Assembly (NCBI GenBank): GCA_005777415.1
Contig: SXMI01000155.1
Coordinates: 1 to 6,163 of the forward strand
Origin: Actinomycetota bacterium
Lineage (GTDB): Bacteria; Actinomycetota; Acidimicrobiia; Acidimicrobiales; Microtrichaceae
DNA: 6,163 nucleotides
Direction: 5' to 3'
The translations under genes were made by a program, and so were the position numbers. Each line of letters begins with the position of its first letter. Position 1 is the stretch's first letter. The notes under the pieces were generated by a model. The model saw nothing but the letters and a program-made list of their open reading frames with translations, made no database searches and was not told the DNA's origin. Below are positions 1 through 5,998 of the stretch, one piece after another.

Positions 1-294
1 CGAGCCCCCGCCGGTCGAGCCCGGTGCAGCCCCGGCCGCGCCCGGGTCGACCGCCCCGGCCGCCGGGTCCACGGCTCCGGCCGCGCCGGGGTCGACCAAC
101 TCCTCACTGACCCCGGCCACCTCGGCCTCGAGTCCGCCGGGTCCACCGAACGCCCCCGGTTCGACCCGCACCTCGCGCTGCTGGCTGGGCACCAGCACCG
201 CGATCGCCAGGAACACGGCCGTGAACCCGATCAGCGGCCCGTAGCCGCGGAACAGCCGGTCGCGGGCCCCGCTCGGCGCCGTCTCGTCGCTCAC
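1..294 (-). CDS. Membrane-anchored protein with Ala/Gly/Pro linker, N-terminal 98 residues (possible ABC substrate-binding protein)
   Basis: Partial gene; its 3' part lies beyond the left edge. It opens with GTG at 294, which overlaps the stop of the preceding gene (GTGA), and has a GAGGAGG ribosome site about 7 bases upstream. These two facts fix the start. Residues 1-19 are polar with Arg12, Arg14 and Arg17. Residues 20-35 (PLIGFTAVFLAIAVLV) form one hydrophobic segment, probably an uncleaved anchor or signal, since no lipobox Cys is seen. From residue 45 the chain is a low-complexity Gly/Ala/Pro linker with near-copies of VDPGAAGA at about 67-90. A short cytoplasmic tail, one membrane helix and a flexible linker match my recollection of Leu/Ile/Val-type ABC substrate-binding proteins from Acidimicrobiia. 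The binding domain is outside the window, so this function is inference. Any exported protein on a spacer would also fit. Confidence is high for the gene and low for the function. Confidence 0.72.
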   Translation of the reverse strand, partial: MSDETAPSGARDRLFRGYGPLIGFTAVFLAIAVLVPSQQREVRVEPGAFGGPGGLEAEVAGVSEELVDPGAAGAVDPAAGAVDPGAAGAAPGSTGGGS

Positions 295-1754
295 GTGATC
301 GTCCTCCTCGCCCGGCGACCGACCACGCGGTCGGCGATCGACAACCCCAGTGCTCCCACCAGGGCGATCGTCCCGACGGCGACCCCGGCCCGCCCGGCGG
401 TCCCGTCCTCGAACCGGTTGCCGATCACCGACGGCAGGGCCGCCTCCTCGGCCCGGGCCCGCTCCACCTGCGCCACCACCGGCGCGGCGCCGGCCGAGAC
501 GTCACCCAGACCGAGGTCCCCGACCCCCAGGTCGAGCGGCGGGACCGTGTCGGTCACGACGACGGGCTCCTCGTACGGGATGTCGGGGACCGGCTCCGCC
601 AGGGTCGTCTCGGGGGCCACCTCGACCGGTGGCTCGGCCAGCGCCGGCAGGGGCGGCGGGGCGGAGAAGTCGGTGTCGTCGGTGACCGCCTCGACCCCGC
701 CGGCCAGGATCTCGATGCTGCCGGACCCGCCCAGGACGCCGAGCAGGATGTCGACCACGGTCAGCGCCACGTCGTTCTTGCAGTCCTGCTCGACGAGCTC
801 CTTGCGGAGCGCCTGGACGAGCGGGTCGACCTGCCCGAGGAACGGGATGAGGACGTCGCGGCCGAACGGCGGCTCGACCACCCGGAAGCCGATGGGGGTG
901 ACGCGGATCCCGCCCTCCACGACCTCGGTGGTCGGCAGCGTCAGGTCGACACCCAGCGGCGCGAGGAGCTGCTCGATCCCCTGCTCGAACCCCCGCAGGT
1001 CGGCGAACACCTGAGCGACGGGCCGCTCGATCCCGAGCACGGTCGCCGAGGCGAAGGTGAACGTCGAGCTGGTCTCCTCCCGCGCCCCCGAGCGGGCGAC
1101 GGCCTCCCACCGCGGCTCCCGCAGGACGAACAGGCCGCCGAGCACCCGCAGCTCGTCGGCGGTGACGACCGCCCGCGCCTCACGGACCCCGTCGACGAGC
1201 TGGGCCGAGGTCTCGGTCCGACCACCGACGAGCGCGACCAGGAACACGTCGGCCGGCACCGACTCCGTGACGGCGCGGCTGGACGGCAGCGCCGTGGCCG
1301 TGGCGTCCTGGAACCCGACCGGACCGCCGTTCGGTTCGCCACCGATCCCCGGCTGGAACACCTGGGTCCGGCGGGGCTGCTCCGCCCCCGGCAGCGTCGA
1401 GTCCGCCGAGGTGACCGGCGGGAGTGCCGTGGGCGGCAGCAACGGCGGCGACCCGTCGCACTGCGGGCCGCCGAACAGGGTCGGGAGCGCCCCCAGGTCG
1501 AGGGCGCGGGCCTCGGAGCTGCCGGTGCGGTCCTGGTAGCGGGCGAGGGAGCGGCCGTAGGCCAGGCCGATGGTGGCGTTGGCCGCCTTCATGCTCAGCG
1601 AGAACGTATCGGCGCTGGCCTGCGCGCTGCCCCGGACCACGTCGTCGGAGTCGACCGGTGCTGCACCGACGGCGAAGGCCCCCACGGCGACCACCACCAG
1701 CGCGACGGCGCCCGCCCTGCGTGCGACCCCCCGGTTGCCTGCCCGTCGAACCAC
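291..1754 (-). CDS. Exported bitopic membrane protein of unknown function, 487 residues
   Basis: The start is GTG at 1754, with a GGGGAGG-type ribosome site whose GGAGG core ends 9 bases upstream. An Arg-rich N-terminus precedes a hydrophobic segment at residues 14-31, giving a signal peptide with possible cleavage near AAPVDS. The C-terminus has a second hydrophobic segment (about 455-474) and a basic tail, RVVGRRARR. The bulk should therefore lie outside the membrane, with a C-terminal anchor. In between are an Ala-rich region (40-95), a Gly/Pro-rich stretch (95-160), a probable globular alpha/beta region (about 165-360) and a Pro/Glu/Val spacer (365-405). Only two Cys occur in the exported part (99 and 325), which could form a disulfide. 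I recall similar proteins with a SAQA...GRS...EARALDLG...CDG pattern in Acidimicrobiia, but know no function. The downstream gene overlaps by 4 bases, implying coupled translation and perhaps a shared role in envelope transport or surface structure. Confidence 0.85.
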   Translation of the reverse strand: MVRRAGNRGVARRAGAVALVVVAVGAFAVGAAPVDSDDVVRGSAQASADTFSLSMKAANATIGLAYGRSLARYQDRTGSSEARALDLGALPTLFGGPQCDGSPPLLPPTALPPVTSADSTLPGAEQPRRTQVFQPGIGGEPNGGPVGFQDATATALPSSRAVTESVPADVFLVALVGGRTETSAQLVDGVREARAVVTADELRVLGGLFVLREPRWEAVARSGAREETSSTFTFASATVLGIERPVAQVFADLRGFEQGIEQLLAPLGVDLTLPTTEVVEGGIRVTPIGFRVVEPPFGRDVLIPFLGQVDPLVQALRKELVEQDCKNDVALTVVDILLGVLGGSGSIEILAGGVEAVTDDTDFSAPPPLPALAEPPVEVAPETTLAEPVPDIPYEEPVVVTDTVPPLDLGVGDLGLGDVSAGAAPVVAQVERARAEEAALPSVIGNRFEDGTAGRAGVAVGTIALVGALGLSIADRVVGRRARRTIT

Positions 1755-1800
1755 GAGCCCCGACCTCCCCCCGGATACGTCGGTGAACGCTGTTCTCCCG

Positions 1801-1806
1801 ACCCTA
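1801..1806 (-). promoter_or_regulatory. Possible -10 element (TAGGGT) for the leftward operon
   Basis: Read on the minus strand, TAGGGT fits the loose actinobacterial TANNNT -10 pattern. It would place transcription start about 40 bases before the GTG at 1754, leaving room for the ribosome site. No convincing -35 hexamer is visible, and hexamers of this kind occur by chance. Confidence 0.25.
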
Positions 1807-1847
1807 GTTGCCGCCGGCTCCCGCCGGAGGTCGGACCCGACGGGACC

Positions 1848-1859
1848 GCCCGATCGGGC
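1848..1859. promoter_or_regulatory. 12-bp perfect palindrome GCCCGATCGGGC in the divergent intergenic region
   Basis: The only perfect palindrome of this length that I found between the divergent starts at 1754 and 1931. It lies nearly midway, where a dimeric regulator could control both directions. It has no spacer and is GC-rich, so chance is a real alternative. Confidence 0.25.
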
Positions 1860-1930
1860 CGTGTGACGAAAAGCTCAGCATCCGCCCGGGCCTGCCGATC
1901 GAACTACCAGCAGGCGAACAGGAGGCACAC

Positions 1931-2311
1931 ATGTTGCTCGTCACCGAGACCACCGAACGGCACCGCACCCTCTCCATCGAGGCCGACGTGCTCGACCTGG
2001 GCCGGGCCGGACGCCACGGGCGCCTGGTCCTGACCGGCGTGGTGCACGCCGAGTCGGTCCCCGATCTGGAGACCGCCGTCGAGGAGATGCTGCTCGCCGA
2101 TCCGTCCGACCTGGTGGTCGACGTTTCCGACGCCGACGTCCAGACCGCCGGCGGCATGCGGCTGATCTCCCGGCTGCGCTCGACCCTGCAGCGCCGGGGC
2201 GCCACGGTCGTCGTCGACGGCCTGCGGGGCGCCACCGCCAGCGTGCTCGACGCCACGGCGGCGTTCGACCGCTACCTCCGGCCCACCGCCGGCACCCCCT
2301 CCGCCGCCTGA
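1931..2311 (+). CDS. Single-domain STAS protein (anti-sigma factor antagonist-like), 126 residues
   Basis: The start is ATG at 1931, chosen because AGGAGG (1920-1925) lies 5 bases upstream. The frame stays open back to 1808, but that stretch has no ribosome site and no domain character. The fold reads as a STAS domain: beta strand RLVLTGVVHAESV (31-43), helix 45-55, core strand DLVVDVSDADV (60-70), helix GGMRLISRLRSTLQRRG (74-90), strand ATVVVDGL (91-98) and a last helix near 103-116. In SpoIIAA-type antagonists the loop before the second helix carries Asp-Ser-Ser-Gly, with Ser phosphorylated by an anti-sigma kinase. Here it is Gln71-Thr72-Ala73-Gly74, so Thr72 sits at the phospho-site and the Asp is lost. 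The protein is probably cytoplasmic and may act in a partner switch, but no kinase or sigma factor is encoded nearby. It precedes a diguanylate cyclase on the same strand, with a gap that suggests separate promoters. I am sure of the fold and unsure of the partner. Confidence 0.85.
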   Translation: MLLVTETTERHRTLSIEADVLDLGRAGRHGRLVLTGVVHAESVPDLETAVEEMLLADPSDLVVDVSDADVQTAGGMRLISRLRSTLQRRGATVVVDGLRGATASVLDATAAFDRYLRPTAGTPSAA

Positions 2312-2327
2312 CCCGGCCGCCCCCTCA

Positions 2328-2342
2328 CCCGGCCCCGCCGGG
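2328..2342 (+). terminator. Weak terminator-like hairpin after the STAS gene
   Basis: CCCGGC and GCCGGG pair as a 6-bp GC stem around a CCC loop, 17 bases past the STAS stop. No T-tract follows. The next sequence is C-rich and includes a run of nine C at 2359-2367. It could be a U-less terminator or simply GC-rich noise. Confidence 0.3.
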
Positions 2343-2430
2343 CCCCCACCGGGTCTCACCCCCCCCCATCGTTCTCGGTGCACCCAGCGCCCGACTCGGG
2401 CTGTGCCTGCACCGATTTCGTCTGCCGGCC

Positions 2431-2478
2431 GGCCGGTTGGCCGGTTGGCAGGCCTGCTGACCGGCCGGTTGGCAGGCC
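2431..2478. repeat. Short tandem and direct repeats built on GGCCGGTT
   Basis: GGCCGGTT occurs in tandem at 2431-2438 and 2439-2446 and again at 2463-2470. The 16-base unit GGCCGGTTGGCAGGCC is repeated exactly at 2439-2454 and 2463-2478, 24 bases apart start to start. The second copy lies inside the hairpin described separately. The array sits between two genes and encodes nothing recognisable. Confidence 0.8.
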
Positions 2479-2496
2479 AGCCGGCCGGTCAGCAGG
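2453..2496. repeat. Strong inverted repeat: 16-bp perfect stem upstream of the diguanylate cyclase
   Basis: CCTGCTGACCGGCCGG (2453-2468) is exactly complementary to CCGGCCGGTCAGCAGG (2481-2496). The 12-base centre can extend the stem through a T-G wobble and TGGC/GCCA, so nearly the whole 44 bases can fold. It ends 52 bases before the ATG at 2549. No T-run follows (the next bases are AACGGTGC), so it is not a classical intrinsic terminator. It could be a transcription stop without a U-tract, a site for a dimeric regulator, a processing or stability hairpin, or a REP-like element. Confidence 0.8.
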
Positions 2497-2533
2497 AACG
2501 GTGCTCGCTCGGTCGCTTTCCGCCCGGGCGCGT

Positions 2534-2551
2534 TATCCTGACCCCTTCATG
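2534..2551 (+). promoter_or_regulatory. Candidate -10 (TATCCT) and near-leaderless start of the diguanylate cyclase
   Basis: TATCCT at 2534-2539 fits the TANNNT -10 pattern and is followed by only 9 bases before ATG (2549-2551). Transcription would start at or within a few bases of the start codon. The bases upstream of the ATG contain no Shine-Dalgarno sequence, unlike most genes here, which agrees with a leaderless mRNA as is common in actinobacteria. No clear -35 box is seen. Confidence 0.5.
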
Positions 2552-3694
2552 AGTGAAGGCGCCGGCAACCCAGCGAACTCGGACGGTCCCGGGCGCCCGC
2601 TCAGCAAGCCGACCCTGACGACCCTCTCCCGGGCCGTGGAGCACTACGCCACCAAGGTCGGTCCCGATGCGCTGGTGGTCTCGACGTTCCAGCGCTCCAC
2701 CTACTTCGCCCGGTCCGCCGCCCGCTACGCCGCCATGGCCGCCGTCGGCGTCACCACGGTGGCCGCCTACTCGGGCGAGCTGGTCGACGCCCCCGGGGTG
2801 ACCTCCGTGCTCCTCGACGAGCACCACCCGCTCGCCGCCGAGTGGGGCACCCTGCTGCTCTCGCCGGCGATGTCGGTCTACGTCGGGGGCCGGGACCTGG
2901 TGGTCCTCGACGAGTCCTCACTGGACATGCAGTCGGGTCGACGGTTCCTGGCGAGCCTCACCTTCGACCAGGACGAGGTGGCCGATCATGGCGACCGGTA
3001 CGTCGCGATGCTCAGCGACCGCCTGGACCGAACGATGGCCGATCGGCTCGCCGAGGCCGTGGCGGATTGTCGTCGACGTGGGCCGACCGCCGGCCTGGGG
3101 GCGATCGCCGCCGCCACCGCCGTGCTGGTCAACCGGCTCGAGGAGCAGCACCGGACGCTCGCCGCGACCCGCGACGCCCTGCTCGCCGAGACCGAACGGG
3201 CCGACATCGACCCACTGACCGGCCTGTTGAACCGGTCGGGCCTGGAGCGCTGGCTCGGCACCGACCCCACCCGACCCAGCAACGTCGAACTCCCGTCCAC
3301 CGGCCTGATCCTGGTCGACCTGGACGACTTCAAGGCCGTGAACGACCGCCACGGCCACTCCGTCGGTGACTCACTGCTCGCCGAGATCGGCATCGCCGTC
3401 CGCACCTCGGTCCGTCCGGGCGATGTGGTGTGCCGCTGGGGTGGCGACGAGTTCGTCGTCCTGTGCCCCGGCGCCACCGACGACGACCTCCTGTCGATCG
3501 CCGACCGACTCGTGGGTGCGGTCGGGGCCGTCCGGGTCGGCGACGCCCGGGTCACCGCCTCGGTGGGCTGCCAGGGGAGTTCCCGGCACCCGTTCCCGAT
3601 CGCCGCCGCCGACGACGCCCTCTACCGGGCCAAGGCCGCCGGCGGGGGCACCCGGCGGCTCGCCGAATCCGCCGATGGACCGCCGGTGGGCTGA
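2549..3694 (+). CDS. Diguanylate cyclase with N-terminal DICT sensor domain (DICT-GGDEF), 381 residues
   Basis: Makes cyclic di-GMP from two GTP; cytoplasmic, with no membrane segment. I start it at ATG 2549. The frame is open back to 2378, but that stretch translates the intergenic repeats into a Pro/Arg/Gly-rich tail without a ribosome site. Residues about 38-150 match the DICT domain, a sensor associated with diguanylate cyclases and two-component proteins: LVVSTFQRSTYF, Tyr60, the LLLSPAMSVYVGGRDLVVLDE strand pair, and RRFLASLTFDQDEV. Helices at 155-217 form a probable coiled-coil linker. The GGDEF domain runs from DPLTGLLNR (221-229) through DLDDFKAVND (257-266) and GGDEF (298-302) to ALYRAK (357-362). 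The RPGD inhibitory site (289-292) is exactly five residues before GGDEF, so product inhibition is expected. No EAL or HD-GYP domain is present. The ligand of DICT is unknown to me. A separate promoter and an upstream hairpin suggest independent control from the STAS gene. Confidence 0.93.
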   Translation: MSEGAGNPANSDGPGRPLSKPTLTTLSRAVEHYATKVGPDALVVSTFQRSTYFARSAARYAAMAAVGVTTVAAYSGELVDAPGVTSVLLDEHHPLAAEWGTLLLSPAMSVYVGGRDLVVLDESSLDMQSGRRFLASLTFDQDEVADHGDRYVAMLSDRLDRTMADRLAEAVADCRRRGPTAGLGAIAAATAVLVNRLEEQHRTLAATRDALLAETERADIDPLTGLLNRSGLERWLGTDPTRPSNVELPSTGLILVDLDDFKAVNDRHGHSVGDSLLAEIGIAVRTSVRPGDVVCRWGGDEFVVLCPGATDDDLLSIADRLVGAVGAVRVGDARVTASVGCQGSSRHPFPIAAADDALYRAKAAGGGTRRLAESADGPPVG

Positions 3695-3724
3695 ACCGCC
3701 CACGCCCGCTGCTGGCATCAGGTC

Positions 3725-3791
3725 GTGCCACACGGCACACTGTCGGACAAGCGGTGGGCGACCGCTGGTGAACGAGGCGGGGCGGCCCGCC
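3725..3791 (+). other. Three short inverted repeats in the leader of the lipoprotein gene
   Basis: The 110-base gap before the lipoprotein gene holds GTGCC-ACAC-GGCAC (3725-3738), AGCGGT-GGGCG-ACCGCT (3750-3766) and GGCGGG-GCGG-CCCGCC (3776-3791). The last ends one base before the ribosome site GGAGG (3793-3797). None is followed by a T-run. They may be a terminator or operator region plus a hairpin affecting ribosome access, but short GC stems arise easily at this composition. Confidence 0.35.
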
Positions 3792-3804
3792 CGGAGGGAG
3801 CACG

Positions 3805-5979
3805 GTGCGAGCGAACCGACGTGAGTTCCTGATCGCAGGTGCAGCTGGGGCGCTGGGCATCGGTCTGGCCGCCGGCTGCACCCCGGCGCCGTCCCCGGTC
3901 GGTCCCGCCCCGGGATGCCCCACCGGTCCACTGGTCGTCGGGCCGTCGGTCCTGCCTCCACCGGGGAGCACCGGGCTGGTCGACGAGGCGGTGTTCCAGG
4001 CCCGGACCACCGAGTACCTGCAGCTCGCCACCCAGTCGCTGCGCCCGAACGACACGGCCAGCGTCATCGCGCACCTGCTCCGGGCCGAACGGGACCCGGG
4101 GTTCACCTGGGACCCGTCCCAGGTCGGGGCCGGAATCGTGAGCACGGATCCCTACCGGGACACCGACGACTTCGAGCTGATGTACCAGCAGTGGACCCTG
4201 CGACTCGGCCGCGGCGTCCTGCCCCAGGTGGCGATCGACGCCATCGAGGACAAGATCGCCAACGCCCGGTACCGCTACGACGACCCGCTGCCGCCGGGCG
4301 ACGTCGACGACAAGTGGTTCTGGTCCGAGAACCACCGGATCATGTTCGCCGTCGACGAGTACCTGGGCGGCCTGGCGCTCCCCGACCGGGTGTTCTCCTT
4401 CACCGGCCTGACCGGGGCCCAGCACGCGGAGCGGGCGCGTCCGGTGGTGATCGACTGGATCCGAGAGCGGTCGAAGTTCGGCTACAGCGAGTGGCACTCG
4501 AACACGTACATGAAGTACGACTACGCCCCGCTGCTCACCCTGGTCCAGTGGGCCGACGACCCCGAGTTGATCGCGCTGGGCGCCGCAGCCACCGACGTGT
4601 GCCTGTTCGACCTGGCCACCCACACGTTCCGGGGGGTCTACGGGGTCACGCACGGCCGGGGCTACAAGGCGGCCAAGACGAACGGCCGGAGCGAGAGCTC
4701 GTTCTCGACCGCCAAGTTCCTCTTCGACACCACCGACGAGAGCTACTCGAGCACCACCGATCACGGTGTGCTGTTCCTCTGCGGGAACGACCGGTACCGG
4801 TTGCCCGAGGTGATCGAGCGGGCCGCCCGCCACGACGGTCCAGTCCGCATCCGCGAGCGCCACGGCGTCCACCTCGACCCGCACGAACCGTGGAGCCCGG
4901 ACCCCGTCGGCGCCTACGGCTACGACTACACGACCGAGAACCTGAACTTCTGGTGGAGCCACGGTGCGCTGACGGCGTGGCAGTTCATCCCGCCGACCCT
5001 GGAGGCGTGCAACCGCTGGAACCTGTGGGACTCCGAGCTGTTCCAGAAGTTCGCCGCCGTCAAGGACTTCGCCGGGGTCGACCCGACCGTGGCGCAGTTG
5101 GCGGTCCGCGAGCTCGCACCGTTCGCGGCCGCCGGCGTCCTGGGCGAGGCCCACACCTACACCTGGCGCAGCTCCGAGGCCATGTTGTCCTGCGTGGTCG
5201 ACCACCGCTTCGGCGACGCCATGGAGCAGGTCCACGCCTGGCAGGCCACCCTCGGGACCAACGCGATGGTCTTCACCACCCACCCGTCGTCGCCGGTCAA
5301 GCGCACGACGAGCTGGAACGACGACAGCGGCTACTGGGTGGGCACGGCATCCATGCCCCGGAGCGCCCAGCGGGACCGGGCGGCCATCCACATCTACCAG
5401 CCCGGCTACGCCGCGCCGACCGACCCGCTGCTCGGCCCGTACTTCGGCTACGAGCCGTACACCCACGCGTACTTCCCGCTCGAGCGCTTCGACGACGTCG
5501 TCGGGCGCAACGGCTGGGTGTTCGGCCGTTCGGGCGACGGCTACGTGGCGCTGTGGAGCCACCGCCCCACCACCTGGCGCACCTACGACCCGGCCGTCGA
5601 GGCCACCGACGGCATGACCGGACCGTTCGACCTGCTGGCGCCGGGCGGTCCGGACAACGTCTGGATCGTCGAGGTCGGCGGCGCCAGCGACCACGGGTCC
5701 TTCGAGGCCTTCGTGGACGCCATCACCTCGGCCCCGGTCGAGGTGGTCGGCATCGGCGGCCAGCGCACGGTCCGGTACGTCTCGCCCACCGAGGGCGAAC
5801 TGCGCTTCGGGGTGAACGGGCCGTTCCGGGTGGACGGGGTCGAGGTCCCGCTCCGGGACCACCCGCGCCACTCGAGCCCGTGGGCCGAACAGTGCGCCGT
5901 CGTCGAGTCGTTCGACATCCGCGACGGCGACCGGCGCCTGGTGATGGACACCACCACGGCCGGTCGGGTCGTCAGCTGA
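3805..5979 (+). CDS. Tat-type exported lipoprotein with toroid-lyase-like layout, function unknown, 724 residues
   Basis: The start is GTG at 3805, with GGAGG 7 bases upstream. The N-terminus NRREFLIAG is a twin-arginine motif, and LAAGC puts a lipobox Cys at residue 25. The product is probably exported folded and lipid-anchored outside the membrane, after a Pro-rich spacer (26-55). Residues about 60-440 look mostly helical and carry conserved-looking polar/aromatic blocks: WFWSENH (171-177), FGYSEWHSNTY (225-235), FRGVYGVTHGRGY (275-287) and YDYTTENLNFWW (373-384). From about 450 the chain is beta-rich (TYTWRSSEAMLSC, NDDSGYWVG, YVALWSHR) to the end. A helical barrel followed by a beta sandwich, with Asn, His and Tyr in likely active positions, recalls heparinase II/III-type and alginate-type polysaccharide lyases. 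I recall unnamed homologues with FW-ENH and EW-SN-Y blocks but no assigned CAZy family. The glycoside hydrolase-like gene 19 bases downstream supports a carbohydrate role. Sure of the gene and export; enzyme class is inference. Confidence 0.88.
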   Translation: MRANRREFLIAGAAGALGIGLAAGCTPAPSPVGPAPGCPTGPLVVGPSVLPPPGSTGLVDEAVFQARTTEYLQLATQSLRPNDTASVIAHLLRAERDPGFTWDPSQVGAGIVSTDPYRDTDDFELMYQQWTLRLGRGVLPQVAIDAIEDKIANARYRYDDPLPPGDVDDKWFWSENHRIMFAVDEYLGGLALPDRVFSFTGLTGAQHAERARPVVIDWIRERSKFGYSEWHSNTYMKYDYAPLLTLVQWADDPELIALGAAATDVCLFDLATHTFRGVYGVTHGRGYKAAKTNGRSESSFSTAKFLFDTTDESYSSTTDHGVLFLCGNDRYRLPEVIERAARHDGPVRIRERHGVHLDPHEPWSPDPVGAYGYDYTTENLNFWWSHGALTAWQFIPPTLEACNRWNLWDSELFQKFAAVKDFAGVDPTVAQLAVRELAPFAAAGVLGEAHTYTWRSSEAMLSCVVDHRFGDAMEQVHAWQATLGTNAMVFTTHPSSPVKRTTSWNDDSGYWVGTASMPRSAQRDRAAIHIYQPGYAAPTDPLLGPYFGYEPYTHAYFPLERFDDVVGRNGWVFGRSGDGYVALWSHRPTTWRTYDPAVEATDGMTGPFDLLAPGGPDNVWIVEVGGASDHGSFEAFVDAITSAPVEVVGIGGQRTVRYVSPTEGELRFGVNGPFRVDGVEVPLRDHPRHSSPWAEQCAVVESFDIRDGDRRLVMDTTTAGRVVS

Positions 5980-5998
5980 GCCGACCGCAACCCACGAC

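Noticed and set aside
295..1539. Plus-strand open frames opposite the 487-residue gene
   Set aside because: Thr/Ser/Arg/Pro-rich shadows. The minus strand has the signal peptide, C-terminal anchor, ribosome site and coupled downstream gene.
1808..1930. N-terminal extension of the STAS protein by 41 codons
   Set aside because: AGGAGG lies 5 bases before the ATG at 1931, and the extension has no conserved character and would cover the divergent promoter region.
2359..2367. Run of nine C as a phase-variation tract
   Set aside because: It lies in non-coding DNA past the STAS stop, and no promoter spacing that it would alter can be identified.
1804..2383. Minus-strand open frames opposite the STAS gene
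   Set aside because: Low-complexity Ser/Arg or Gly-rich translations with no ribosome site. The plus-strand STAS fold is clear.
2421..2500. CRISPR array or insertion-sequence end
   Set aside because: The repeats are short, overlapping and without regular unique spacers, and no transposase or cas gene is present.
2378..2548. N-terminal extension of the diguanylate cyclase by 57 codons
   Set aside because: It would translate the intergenic repeats and hairpin into a Pro/Arg/Gly tail, lacks a ribosome site, and lies upstream of a good -10 and the ATG at 2549.
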